Source: FEB-25 sp963822175
GTDB taxonomy: Bacteria; Chloroflexota; Anaerolineae; Anaerolineales; UBA4823
Reading direction: 5' to 3'
NCBI GenBank assembly: GCA_963822175.1
Contig: CAWGGJ010000009.1
Span: forward strand, 1-64,000
DNA: 64,000 bases
This document shows, in pieces, positions 50,389 to 59,811 of the stretch. The notes below the pieces were generated by a model. That model was not told the DNA's origin. It worked only from the letters and a program-made list of their open reading frames with translations, and did not search any database. The translations under genes and the position numbers were made by a program. Positions within the stretch are counted from its first letter, which is position 1; the number at the start of each line of letters is the position of its first letter.

Positions 50389-51048
50389 TCAAATCTCATC
50401 GATCAGTGGCAGAGAAGCTTGAAAAGGAACTTGTTTTAATGCCTGTCGAATACGGTTCTCTACCCACTTTAGATCTTCAACTCGGCGAACATAATCCAAT
50501 TCATTGGTGTCCAGTGTAAGCACTGCCACATTGCCAGTTACGTTCCTGGCCTGGTTTTCGATAAAAAATGAGTCGTAAGCACGATTTAACTGGTCAATAT
50601 ATTCCAATTCCATATTGCGCTCATAAGGTCGGTCGCGTGAGGCGATGCGTTGCATAAGCACAGCTGTTTCAGCCCGCAGGTACACGATCAGGTTAGGCAT
50701 GGGGATTTTCTCTGCCAGGGCATCATGAACACGATAATACATTTCCAATTCATCACCAATCAGGTTGATGCGGGCAAATAGTGCATCCTTGGCAAAGGTG
50801 TAATCTGTGATCAACGGTTCACCACGCTTGAGCAGCTCGGGTACAGAGCGCCTCTGCTGGTAATATCTGCTGAGAAGGAAAAAAATCTGTGTCTGAAATG
50901 CATATCGTTGGCGATCGGAGTAGAAATCTGAGAGAAATGGATTTTCTTCAAAAACCTCCAGAACTAAAGCCGATTGGAATACAGGCTGGAGCATGCGAGC
51001 CAAGGTGGTTTTCCCGACCCCGATGACGCCTTCAATTGCCACGTACAT
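50389..51048 (-). CDS. Deoxynucleoside kinase (dGK/dAK type)
   Basis: This 219-residue kinase salvages deoxynucleosides by 5'-phosphorylation. The P-loop EGVIGVGKTTLA is at residue 5, the substrate-site residues are in VFEENPFLSDFY and the DRPYERNMELEYIDQLNRAY lid region has the catalytic ERS-like arginines. GAGGG lies eight bases before ATG 51048. It starts one base after the hydrolase stop codon. Confidence 0.88.
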   Translation of the reverse strand: MYVAIEGVIGVGKTTLARMLQPVFQSALVLEVFEENPFLSDFYSDRQRYAFQTQIFFLLSRYYQQRRSVPELLKRGEPLITDYTFAKDALFARINLIGDELEMYYRVHDALAEKIPMPNLIVYLRAETAVLMQRIASRDRPYERNMELEYIDQLNRAYDSFFIENQARNVTGNVAVLTLDTNELDYVRRVEDLKWVENRIRQALKQVPFQASLPLIDEI

Positions 51049-51049
51049 A

Positions 51050-51835
51050 TTAAAATCCCTCACCAGGGTGAAATAATACATTCTTCAAATAGGAAAGCAG
51101 CGTATCGGCAACAAGGCGCGGCTGTTCCAGCATGACCATGTGCCCTGCATTAGGAATAACATTGAGCTGTGCGTTTGGTATCGCCGAAGCCAGATATTGG
51201 GCATAGCGCACAGGGGTCATTTGGTCTTCTTCTCCACAGATTACCAATGTGTTTTGTTGAATCGATCCCAAACGATCCATCACATCAAAACCATTGCATG
51301 CCTGTAAATCCCCATATAATACACTTTGTCGAGTTTGCTCCATTCGCTTGGTTGCCAATTCAACCAAATGCTGTGAGGCGCCTGAGCTGAATGAAAATGA
51401 TACCAGGAGAGCCACTGCTTTATAAAATGTCGTCTGGTCGGCAGCATAGTTTAATAAATCCGGGTGCGCACGTAAACGCGCCCCTGACCCTATCAACCCC
51501 AATCCCACAATGTATTCCGGGTGATGTAGAGCTAATACCAGAGCAATTGCACCACCCATCGAGTGACCCACAAATACCGCCCGCCGTAGTTGAATGGATT
51601 CCAGCCATTGAACCAAATAACCAGCATAGTCTCCAATGGTTTGTTGGCCATTGCGCATCTCGGATTTACCATGACCAGGAAGATCAACCGCGTACACGCT
51701 ATATCCAGGCAGGCGACGAATTTCAGGAGGCCAATACAGGTGCATACCCCCTGCACCATGAATCAACACCAAAGGAGGATTTTCAACTTCCTCTTCGCTA
51801 TGAAACGAGTAATATAAATTTCCAGAGATGGGCAT
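51050..51835 (-). CDS. Alpha/beta-fold hydrolase
   Basis: This 261-residue hydrolase has the oxyanion HGAGGMHLYW, nucleophile Ser in GHSMGGAIAL, acid in CGEEDQMTP and histidine in NAGHMVMLEQP. It belongs to the broad esterase/MhpC-like group; the substrate is unknown. Sitting between a histidine kinase (three-base gap) and a deoxynucleoside kinase, its role is not implied by context. Confidence 0.87.
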   Translation of the reverse strand: MPISGNLYYSFHSEEEVENPPLVLIHGAGGMHLYWPPEIRRLPGYSVYAVDLPGHGKSEMRNGQQTIGDYAGYLVQWLESIQLRRAVFVGHSMGGAIALVLALHHPEYIVGLGLIGSGARLRAHPDLLNYAADQTTFYKAVALLVSFSFSSGASQHLVELATKRMEQTRQSVLYGDLQACNGFDVMDRLGSIQQNTLVICGEEDQMTPVRYAQYLASAIPNAQLNVIPNAGHMVMLEQPRLVADTLLSYLKNVLFHPGEGF

Positions 51836-51838
51836 TAA

Positions 51839-53209
51839 TTATGACCCGCCCCTGCGTAATCGTTCCGTAGCTTGTTCTGTTAATGGAATGACCACGCGTA
51901 TCGTTGTACCTTTGCCTACCACCGAATCCAACCTGAATATACCGTTCACCATATCAGTGCGTTCTTTCATGTTTTTAAGCCCCAGGTTGCCACGTTGTTC
52001 GGTGTGCGATTCGACCTCGCTTTTCTCAAAACCGACACCGTCATCCTCAATCTCCAGGAGCACGATGTCTTTCTCCAGCTCTTTCATACGAATCCAAATA
52101 TGATTCGCCTGGGCATATTTACATGCATTATTAATCGCTTCTTCTGCAATATAGAAGATGATGGTCTGCCTGCTCATTTCGAGTTGAGAAACAACATTTT
52201 CTTCGGCTTCCACAATGACATTTTGGTTGTAGGTCTCGTGTGTCTTTTCGGCCATTGCTTTCAGGGCGCCGATCAAACCTTGCGATTCAAGCTCCAGGGG
52301 ACGCAGGGTAAAGAGCATGTGGCGGATTTCTTTTGTAGTTCGTCGGGCAAGCTCTTCGATTTTCGAGAGTTCTTCTGCTGTAGCCTGTGGATCCCTTTCC
52401 AATAGACGACGGGCAAAATTAAGGCGCATCGCAATTGCGGCCATTGACTGAGTAGGTCCATCGTGCAGGTCGCGGGCAAGTTTTTTGTGTTCCTGTTCCT
52501 GAATCTCAATCATGCGTTCTTTTTCTTTTTGGATATCGCTATATAAGCGGGCATTTTGAATGGCGATCACCGACTGGTGGGTAATGATCTCAAGTAGTTC
52601 ACACTTGGATTGAGTGAAAAAATGTGGATCTGTGTGCGCAAAAAGCAATACTCCATAGGTATCCAGGCCTGCGCGTAATGGCAGGCAATAGGCAACCTTA
52701 CAGGATCGTAGTGCAACGACACGACTTAATTCAGGATCCGTGGCAAGATCAGTCCTGCTTGCGGGCACTCCTTCTGCGATCACTTCACCGATCAACCCGC
52801 TGGTGCCGGGAAGGATAGCGCGCAAATCGGACTGGGTAAAATGCCGGGCAGAACCAACAGTTAATACCGGGTGCTCAAACTCGGCATCAGTGAAAAGGAG
52901 TACCGCACTCACCAGGTTCTCGGCAGGAACATGGGGAGTTGCCAGTACCCTTGAACCAAGGTCCAATGCGATTTCCAACACCCGCTGATATTTCAATGTA
53001 GCAGTTACTTTTGAGATAAGAGTATAAATTTCACGCAACCGGCGATAGTCGATGTCCTGGAGGGACTTACCCCCTTTGCCCTGCCCTTGTAAAATGCCCC
53101 CTTTGTGCAATTTCCCCAAAGCGCTCAAGACAACCAAACAAATAAGTATACCCACAACAACGGCAATGAAGCCTACGAGGAGGGTATAGCTAAGCTGGTT
53201 CATCGGCAT
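51839..53209 (-). CDS. NarL-type sensor histidine kinase with GAF domain
   Basis: This 456-residue kinase has one N-terminal membrane helix (residues 7-29), a GAF domain (about 60-215), a HisKA_3 dimerisation helix with the phospho-His in ARDLHDGPTQSMAAI and a HATPase_c domain (EEAINNACKYA, DDGVGF, GNLGLKNMKERT). This class usually partners a NarL/LuxR-type response regulator, but none is adjacent. It lies 50 bases after rdgB in a minus-strand operon. Confidence 0.9.
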   Translation of the reverse strand: MPMNQLSYTLLVGFIAVVVGILICLVVLSALGKLHKGGILQGQGKGGKSLQDIDYRRLREIYTLISKVTATLKYQRVLEIALDLGSRVLATPHVPAENLVSAVLLFTDAEFEHPVLTVGSARHFTQSDLRAILPGTSGLIGEVIAEGVPASRTDLATDPELSRVVALRSCKVAYCLPLRAGLDTYGVLLFAHTDPHFFTQSKCELLEIITHQSVIAIQNARLYSDIQKEKERMIEIQEQEHKKLARDLHDGPTQSMAAIAMRLNFARRLLERDPQATAEELSKIEELARRTTKEIRHMLFTLRPLELESQGLIGALKAMAEKTHETYNQNVIVEAEENVVSQLEMSRQTIIFYIAEEAINNACKYAQANHIWIRMKELEKDIVLLEIEDDGVGFEKSEVESHTEQRGNLGLKNMKERTDMVNGIFRLDSVVGKGTTIRVVIPLTEQATERLRRGGS

Positions 53210-53259
53210 TATGATAACCTAAAATACCCGGCTTGGAAAGCATCTCGGGGTAGAAAATT

Positions 53260-53868
53260 TTATGCGCCTGGTGGTTTCTGATCGATATTCAACAAAATCG
53301 GTATTGCTGCCCTAATTGCGCGGGCTCTATGACTGAGATGATTCTTGTCTTCCATGCGTAATTCTGCCATGGTCAGACCAATTTCAGGGAGCAAAAAAAT
53401 CGGGTCATAGCCAAAACCATTGGTTCCGCGTTCAATAGGAATGATCTCGCCTGGGCAATCTCCCTGGGCATAGAATATATCACCTCCTGGGATTGCGATT
53501 GCTACCGTGCAGTGAAAATGTGCAGTCCAAGGGCGAGGGTATGAATTTAATAATCCCAGCAAGTAGGCTCGGCGGTCAGCATCGGTCGCTTTGGGTAACG
53601 GTGAGAAACGGGCTGACCGAATCCCAGGTGAGCCACCCAGGGCATCCACTTCCAAACCCAAATCATCTGCCAATGTCACCAGGCCAGATTTCTGTGCAAA
53701 CCCAACCGCTTTTAATGATGCGTTCTCTTCGTATGTACTGCCATCCTCCGTCACGTTCAAATCAACTCCGCTACTCTCCGGTGTGACAATATCCAGATCA
53801 AGATCTTCCAGCAGGGAAAGCATCTCCGCTAATTTCCCTTTATTATTGGTGGCGAGTAATAAGCGCAT
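53260..53868 (-). CDS. rdgB: XTP/dITP diphosphatase (RdgB/HAM1)
   Basis: This 202-residue house-cleaning pyrophosphatase removes deaminated purine nucleotides. The start MRLLLATNNKGKLAEM (T/SxNxxK motif), YEENASLKA, ADDLGLEVDALGG, the GFGYDPIF loop and SHRARAIRA are all typical. ATG 53868 has GGAG upstream; the longer frame to 53940 is not used. First gene of the operon, divergent from DUF177-rpoD. Confidence 0.95.
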   Translation of the reverse strand: MRLLLATNNKGKLAEMLSLLEDLDLDIVTPESSGVDLNVTEDGSTYEENASLKAVGFAQKSGLVTLADDLGLEVDALGGSPGIRSARFSPLPKATDADRRAYLLGLLNSYPRPWTAHFHCTVAIAIPGGDIFYAQGDCPGEIIPIERGTNGFGYDPIFLLPEIGLTMAELRMEDKNHLSHRARAIRAAIPILLNIDQKPPGA

Positions 53869-54045
53869 CGTTTTGTCTCCGTTTTTACATATGGCTATCC
53901 GCAAAGTGCTAAAACACCATATATAGGCGTTAGCGATCAATTTTACTCTACCCGTGGCAACAAAATATGTTATAATATTTGCCGGTTATAATAAATTACT
54001 TTGCGTTTTTCAAAGCATTTTTCAAAGCTTGCTCAATAAACCAAA

Positions 54046-54558
54046 GTGTCTGATCCACATTCTCCATTACGCCTGAATGTCGGGTTCGTTGTTGCCCAAT
54101 CTGCTGGCTTCAACCGGGATTTTCCCTTCGATCTCCCACAAATCAATATCCCACCAGACCTGTATTTAAGTAGTCTAAGCGGTACTGTCCGGGCTACACG
54201 CACACCTCAAGGAATCCTGCTGCAGGCGGATTTGCAAACCCAGATCGGACTTGAATGCGTTCGCTGTCTGACCGACTTTCTGCAATCCCTTAATATAAAT
54301 TTCACCGAATTGTACGCCTTTTCTCAACGCTATGTGACGGATTCGGGTTTGTTGATGCCAGAATCTGGCTTTATCGACCTTGCTCCCGTTCTTCGCGAAT
54401 ATATCTTGTTGGAAATACCCATCAGCCCACTGTGCCGGCAAGATTGTAAAGGTCTGTGCCCGATCTGTGGGAACAACCTCAATGAAAGCACGTGTAATCA
54501 TGAGGACGAATCCGTGGACCCCAGGTTAGCTTCATTGAAGAAGTTATTGGATGGGTAG
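54046..54558 (+). CDS. DUF177 (YceD-like) protein
   Basis: This 170-residue DUF177 protein has the conserved cysteine pairs in ECVRC and CRQDCKGLCPICGNNLN and the acidic DLAPVLREYILLEIP. DUF177/YceD genes are tied to 23S rRNA processing and usually precede rpmF (ribosomal protein L32). Here a sigma factor gene follows instead. The start is a GTG at 54046 with no clear ribosome site. Confidence 0.88.
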   Translation: MSDPHSPLRLNVGFVVAQSAGFNRDFPFDLPQINIPPDLYLSSLSGTVRATRTPQGILLQADLQTQIGLECVRCLTDFLQSLNINFTELYAFSQRYVTDSGLLMPESGFIDLAPVLREYILLEIPISPLCRQDCKGLCPICGNNLNESTCNHEDESVDPRLASLKKLLDG

Positions 54559-54582
54559 CGCGTCATTCTCAGGAGGGAAGTC

Positions 54583-55779
54583 ATGTCAAATCAGAATCCA
54601 CAACAATTCGCAGGACTCGACGTACTTCTTGAAAAAGCGGACTTGCAGGGTTACCTGACCACCGGAGATATCATGGAAGTTTTCCCATGGGATGGTGAAG
54701 ATGACGAGCGGCTATTGGAGCTTTTTGGAACACTTCATCGCCAGGGCGTGGAAATTGTCATTGAAGAAGAGGCTGAATCAGAACCGGATCTCTCCAAGCT
54801 TGATGGTTCATCCATGGATTATAGTTCCTCCGGTCTTGAATCTTCACTGCTACCTGGTCTCGAAAATATTTCTGCTGATGATAGCGTGGGATTATACCTC
54901 AAGGAAATGTCGCGTGTTCCTTTACTAACATTGGAGGAAGAGGTGAGCCTGGCACAGCGGATCGAGCGTGCCAAGCAATCGAAGACGAGCCTTGCCAGAA
55001 TGAACGGAAAAGGTTCCTCCAAGCTGCGTAGAGAGCTGGAAAATACCGTCCAGGATGGGATTTTAGCACGCGAACACCTGATCAAAGCCAACACCCGCCT
55101 GGTGGTGAGCGTGGCAAAAAAATATATTGGGCGTGGAGTTGCTTTTCTTGACCTGATCCAGGAAGGTAACCTGGGATTAATGAAAGCTGTATCAAAGTTC
55201 GAATACCAACGTGGCTTTCGGTTCTCAACTTATGCCACCTGGTGGATCAGACAGACAATAACACGCTCGATAGCCGACCAAAGTCGCACTATTCGCATAC
55301 CAGTTCACATGACCGACCGTCTACGGATGATGTATAAAGCTGCTCACCGGTTGGAGCAATCCTTTGGACGTCCACCAACCCAAGAGGAATTGTGTCTTGA
55401 GATGGGGATCGGGCATGACAAGCTCCAATGGATGCTCGAAGTGGCACGGATCCCGGTTTCACTGGAAAGCCCCGTGGGTGATGAAGATGATTCGGAATTA
55501 GGTATGTTTGTGGAAGATACCATTTCCCCATCTCCAGCCCAGATAACTTATGAGAATATGCTGCGTGACCGGGTGGAACAGGTGCTTTCCACGCTCTCTC
55601 CTCGCGAAGCCCGAATCCTACGCTTACGCTTCGGGTTGGAAAATGGGCATCCATATACCCTGGAAGAGGTGGGGCATAAGTTCGGATTGACCCGTGAGCG
55701 TATTCGCCAAATCGAAGGAAAAGCCTTGCGCAGGCTGCGCCACCCGTGCCGGGCAAGGCTGCTGAGAGAATATCTGTAA
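54583..55779 (+). CDS. rpoD: Primary-type RNA polymerase sigma factor (RpoD/SigA)
   Basis: This 398-residue sigma-70 factor has a short region 1.1-like N-terminus, region 1.2 (DSVGLYLKEMSRVPLL), region 2 (KANTRLVVSVAKKYIGRG, FLDLIQEGNLGLMKAV, FRFSTYATWWIRQTI) and region 4 (LRLRFGLENG, HKFGLTRERIRQIEGKALRRL). It directs transcription from the TTGACA/TATAAT promoters seen in this window. GGAGG precedes the ATG. It could be the housekeeping factor or a close group 2 paralogue. Confidence 0.9.
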   Translation: MSNQNPQQFAGLDVLLEKADLQGYLTTGDIMEVFPWDGEDDERLLELFGTLHRQGVEIVIEEEAESEPDLSKLDGSSMDYSSSGLESSLLPGLENISADDSVGLYLKEMSRVPLLTLEEEVSLAQRIERAKQSKTSLARMNGKGSSKLRRELENTVQDGILAREHLIKANTRLVVSVAKKYIGRGVAFLDLIQEGNLGLMKAVSKFEYQRGFRFSTYATWWIRQTITRSIADQSRTIRIPVHMTDRLRMMYKAAHRLEQSFGRPPTQEELCLEMGIGHDKLQWMLEVARIPVSLESPVGDEDDSELGMFVEDTISPSPAQITYENMLRDRVEQVLSTLSPREARILRLRFGLENGHPYTLEEVGHKFGLTRERIRQIEGKALRRLRHPCRARLLREYL

Positions 55780-56082
55780 GAGAGCGTGTGTGCGTGAATC
55801 AGCTAACGCAGCTAATGCGGTTATCTTGACAAATCAATCCCGCCCGTGTACACTCACTCAATCATCAGAAAGGTTGGCTGAAGTGGTCGTTATACTCATT
55901 GCTACGTACTATGTACCAGTTTCCATGTGCCTGATGGGTAGGATTGAGCGCGCCTGGGCAACCGACTCTGGATTTGAGAGATAATCAATAAGAGTGTAAA
56001 CTAAAGGGCTGCCCAAAATCGGCAGCCTTTTTTTATGTGATAATACCTTGATATACAAAGTGGTCAGTAAAAGGAGCTAAAA
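55780..56082. other. Spacer between rpoD and metG
   Basis: About 300 bases hold only a terminator (56007-56034). A 64-codon open frame at 55790-55984 has no ribosome site or recognisable sequence and is not called. No tRNA is visible. Confidence 0.55.
56007..56034 (+). terminator. Terminator between rpoD and metG
   Basis: The seven-bp stem GGCTGCC/GGCAGCC has a seven-base loop and is followed by seven Ts, 230 bases past the rpoD stop. Confidence 0.85.
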
Positions 56083-57864
56083 ATGTCCGATAATATCCTC
56101 GTGGCCATTGCTTGGCCTTACGCCAATGCTGAAATACATGTCGGTAATATCACCGGCTCTCACCTGCCCGGCGATATCTTTGCCCGTTATCACCGTCTAA
56201 AGGGAGATCGCGTCCTGGTAGTATCCGGAACCGATTCACATGGCACACCCGTCACACTTAAAGCGGATAGCGAAGGACGCCCGGTGGAGGAAGTGTACCA
56301 GCACTTCCACAACAAGTTCATTGAATTATTCCAAAAACTCGGTATCAGCTATGATCTATTCACTACCACCCACACCGAAAACCACTTCCGGGTTTCTCAA
56401 ACCATGTTCCTGGCATTAAACAAGAATGGCTATCTCTATACAGAATCGCGACCTCAATGGTATTCTCCGGATGCCAAACGATTTCTGCCAGACCGATACG
56501 TGGAAGGGACGTGTTACATATGTGGGTATGAGGGAGCACGGTCAGACCAATGTGACCGGTGCGGGAGTGTGCTGGAGCCGGAGAAACTGCTTAATCCACG
56601 TTCCAAAGTAGATGGTTCTACCCCAGAGCTACGCGATACCAACCATTTTTACCTTGATCTCTCAAAATTAGAGCCTGATGTGGAAGAGTTCCTGCAAGCG
56701 CGGCAAGATTACTGGCGGGAGACAGTGGTGGGACAATCGCTTGGTCAAATTGAGAGCGAGGGGCTGCGCCCGCGCCCCATTACGCGCGACCTGGATTGGG
56801 GCATACCTGTCCCGGTGGATGGTTGGGAGGGTAAGTGCCTGTATGTCTGGTTTGAAGCGGTCATCGGCTACCTTTCTGCTGCCATCGAATATGCACAAAT
56901 CACGGGGCAACCAGATGCCTGGCGCGACTGGTGGACCGAGCTCTCCGCAAAGGCTTTTTACTTTATCGGTAAAGATAATATCTTTTTCCACGCAGCAATG
57001 TGGCCGGCCCAGCTTAAAGGCGCCGGGAAGGATTTTGTTGAGATCTTCACCGGCGAGGAGGGTGTCCCACTAAACCTCCCCTATGATGTGCCCGCAAACC
57101 AGTTTATGAACCTGGAAGGGCAGAAGATCTCCGGCAGCCGCAACTGGGCAGTCTGGGGCCTGGATTTCCTCACGCGCTACGATCCCGACGCGCTGCGCTT
57201 CTATTTGACGATCAACATGCCTGAGCAACGGGATTCAGACTGGGATTGGGCTGAGTTTATTGCCCGCAATAACAATGACCTGGTGGCAACATGGGGCAAT
57301 CTTGCCAACCGGGTGCTATCCTTTGCCTACAAGCATTGGAATGGTGTGGTACCTGATCCAGGTGAGCTTCGCCCAACTGATCAGGAAATCATTAGGGTCG
57401 TGGAAAGCGGTTTTCAAAGTGTTGGAGAACACCTGGAAGCTGTTCGTTTACGCGCGGCATTGAGTGAGGCCTTACGCTTATCATCGGAAGTCAATAAGTA
57501 TCTTGATACAACCTCTCCCTGGTTTGAGATCAAAACCGATAAGGAGGCTGCTGCCAAAACCATTTATACCGCCATACGTGTTATCGACTCGCTAAAACTT
57601 CTGTTTGCACCCTTTATCCCCTTCACAAGTGAGCGATTGAACACCTATCTGGGTTACGCCCAGCCGATATTTGGCGAGCAATATGTGCAACCTCAGAAAG
57701 ATAAGCTGGGCTCTCACAATACGCTTCGATACCGTCCTCCGGAATCTGGTGGACGCTGGGAACCATCCAATATTCAACCGGGTCAACGGTTGGAGCAACC
57801 TGCGGCATTATTCAAAAAGCTGGAGCCGACGCTGGCTGATGAAGAGCGAAAACGCCTAGGGTAA
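56083..57864 (+). CDS. metG: Methionyl-tRNA synthetase
   Basis: This 593-residue class I synthetase attaches methionine to tRNA-Met. The HIGH box is HVGN (AEIHVGNITGSHLPGD), the zinc knuckle is CYICGYEG and CDRCG and the KMSKS loop is the variant KISGSR (EGQKISGSRNWAV). The anticodon-binding helical domain follows. No C-terminal tRNA-binding (EMAP-like) domain is present. AGGAG precedes the ATG. Confidence 0.95.
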   Translation: MSDNILVAIAWPYANAEIHVGNITGSHLPGDIFARYHRLKGDRVLVVSGTDSHGTPVTLKADSEGRPVEEVYQHFHNKFIELFQKLGISYDLFTTTHTENHFRVSQTMFLALNKNGYLYTESRPQWYSPDAKRFLPDRYVEGTCYICGYEGARSDQCDRCGSVLEPEKLLNPRSKVDGSTPELRDTNHFYLDLSKLEPDVEEFLQARQDYWRETVVGQSLGQIESEGLRPRPITRDLDWGIPVPVDGWEGKCLYVWFEAVIGYLSAAIEYAQITGQPDAWRDWWTELSAKAFYFIGKDNIFFHAAMWPAQLKGAGKDFVEIFTGEEGVPLNLPYDVPANQFMNLEGQKISGSRNWAVWGLDFLTRYDPDALRFYLTINMPEQRDSDWDWAEFIARNNNDLVATWGNLANRVLSFAYKHWNGVVPDPGELRPTDQEIIRVVESGFQSVGEHLEAVRLRAALSEALRLSSEVNKYLDTTSPWFEIKTDKEAAAKTIYTAIRVIDSLKLLFAPFIPFTSERLNTYLGYAQPIFGEQYVQPQKDKLGSHNTLRYRPPESGGRWEPSNIQPGQRLEQPAALFKKLEPTLADEERKRLG

Positions 57865-57950
57865 TTGCTTTTCCGTATGGATTTAGGAACTATTATTATT
57901 TGGTGTTGGATAGCACTGTATAATTCTATTGAACATTGAGGCTACAGCAT

Positions 57951-58961
57951 ATGACAAGCCCTGTACGTACTGAGATGCTGAGCAAAACATATGAAGTCCG
58001 TGCCCGTAAAGGATTGTTTAAATCCAAAAAGCGGTCTGTGGAAGCTTTGAAGGGCGTCTCGCTGGAAGTGAACCAGGGGGAAATCTTTGGCCTCTTAGGA
58101 CCCAACGGAGCTGGAAAAACCACTTTAATCAAAATCCTCACCACGCTGTTGATACCTACCAATGGTGATGCCTGGATCAATGGCTACAATGTAACCAGGG
58201 AAGAGGACAAAGTCCGCGCCAGCGTGGGTTGTATGCTGATGGGTGAACGCGGTTTGTATTGGAAATTGACCGGGCGCGAGAACCTGGAATACTTTGGTGC
58301 CTTATATCACCTGGAGCCATCCTCACGCCGTAAACGTGCGAACCAAATTCTGGAGCAGCTTAAACTGGAAGAGATTGCTGATCGTGCAGTTGAATCCTAC
58401 TCTTCCGGGCAGAAGATGAGCCTGGCTTTTGGAAAAGCGCTGATCAATGACGCCCCCTTACTGGTCCTGGATGAGCCAACCAATACCCTGGATGTGCCTT
58501 CAGCCAGTGAGCTGCGCTCCATTGTACGCCAGCTGAACGCACAAGGAAAAACAGTCATCTATACCACCCATATCATGTCTGAAGCGGAGACGTTGTGTAA
58601 TCGAGTAGCCATTATCGATCGAGGGGAGCTACTGGCTTTGGGCACTGTCGATGAGCTGAAAACATCCTTACAGCGTGAAGGAGTGACTCATATTGAAGGT
58701 GTCATTCCTGCCAGGGCTGCCGATGCGGTGCGCACAATACCATCCGTGCTGCGGGCTACACGAACTGCCCAGGACGGGGGTGCACTGCTCACAGTAGTGA
58801 CTGCCAGTGGACGTGAGATCCTTCCCCAGCTCATTGAGGTTCTTACTCACACGGGAGCGATAATCCAAAAAATCACCCCCGAAGAGCTCACCCTGGAGGA
58901 CGTGTTCATTGCCAAAACAGGACGTACCCTTGCAGAAGATACTCGCATTGAAAACAAATAG
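57951..58961 (+). CDS. ABC-2 type exporter, ATP-binding subunit
   Basis: This 336-residue ATPase has Walker A GPNGAGKTT, a signature SSGQK (family consensus LSGGQ, here YSSGQKMSLAF), Walker B LLVLDEPTN and the switch histidine in YTTHIM. The C-terminal 90 residues are the extension seen in DrrA/CcmA-like drug or polymer exporters. ATG 57951 has GAGG nine bases upstream. It is followed by two permease genes, so a full heteromeric exporter is encoded. The cargo is unknown. Confidence 0.9.
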   Translation: MTSPVRTEMLSKTYEVRARKGLFKSKKRSVEALKGVSLEVNQGEIFGLLGPNGAGKTTLIKILTTLLIPTNGDAWINGYNVTREEDKVRASVGCMLMGERGLYWKLTGRENLEYFGALYHLEPSSRRKRANQILEQLKLEEIADRAVESYSSGQKMSLAFGKALINDAPLLVLDEPTNTLDVPSASELRSIVRQLNAQGKTVIYTTHIMSEAETLCNRVAIIDRGELLALGTVDELKTSLQREGVTHIEGVIPARAADAVRTIPSVLRATRTAQDGGALLTVVTASGREILPQLIEVLTHTGAIIQKITPEELTLEDVFIAKTGRTLAEDTRIENK

Positions 58962-58972
58962 GAAACGAGCCC

Positions 58973-59803
58973 ATGGCATTGCGCAGTAATTTCTCAGTCT
59001 TGTTTGCCAGCTTTCGTATGCGCCTGACAACCATCACCCGCTACCCAGGGCAACTCGTAATGGATATCTTTATTCCCATTGTTTTTGCCTACATGCCCAT
59101 CCTGCTTGGGCGCGCCTCCGGTTCCAACCCAGAAGCAACCTTCTATGCCAACACCGGTACAACAAACTATGTGGCGTACATGCTCATTGGCACCAGTGTA
59201 TTCACCCTGGTCAACTTTGCTTTCTGGCATGTTGCCTACTGGTTGCGGTGGGAGCAGGAGGCAGGCACACTGGAGGCTTTATACCTTGTCCCAACTCACC
59301 GCCTCTGGGTAGTGGGTGGAACTGCTTTATATAGCTGTTTACGGGGTCTGTTTTCTGCCCTGGCAGCATACTTCCTGGGCTCTCTCGTTCTGGGCGTTAA
59401 TCCATTTGAAGGACAGGTGCTCCTGGCTTTTGTATTCATCCTGGCAGGCTTAATACCGCTATATAGCCTTACGCTCCTCTACGGGGCATTAATTCTGAAA
59501 GTAAAAGAGGCAAACGCCCTGGTAAACCTGATGCAGTGGGGGGTTAGCTTTTTAATGGGTATCTTTTTCCCCATCGCAATATTCCCGCCCCTGCTCAAAT
59601 TCATCGCCTTGCTTTTCCCGCCCACCTGGATGACCAACGGTGTACGCTCAGCCTTGCTCGGAGTGGGTTATTTCTTCAATAGCTGGTACATGGACCTGGC
59701 GGTCTTATGGGGTTTTATGCTTGTCACCCCCTTGCTTGGTTATTGGATATTCACCCGTGCTGAAACCAGCGTGCGCCGAAACGAAGGCGTGGGGCAATTC
59801 TGA
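58973..59803 (+). CDS. ABC-2 type exporter permease 1
   Basis: This 276-residue membrane protein has six helices of the ABC-2 fold. The opening helix with YPGQLVMDIFIPIVFAYMP and the segment EQEAGTLEALYLVPTHRL (coupling helix) are typical. It starts 11 bases after the ATPase gene. Confidence 0.87.
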   Translation: MALRSNFSVLFASFRMRLTTITRYPGQLVMDIFIPIVFAYMPILLGRASGSNPEATFYANTGTTNYVAYMLIGTSVFTLVNFAFWHVAYWLRWEQEAGTLEALYLVPTHRLWVVGGTALYSCLRGLFSALAAYFLGSLVLGVNPFEGQVLLAFVFILAGLIPLYSLTLLYGALILKVKEANALVNLMQWGVSFLMGIFFPIAIFPPLLKFIALLFPPTWMTNGVRSALLGVGYFFNSWYMDLAVLWGFMLVTPLLGYWIFTRAETSVRRNEGVGQF

Positions 59804-59811
59804 GGACAAAG

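Noticed and set aside
55790..55984. 64-codon frame between rpoD and metG
   Set aside because: No ribosome site or known sequence, ending just before a terminator.
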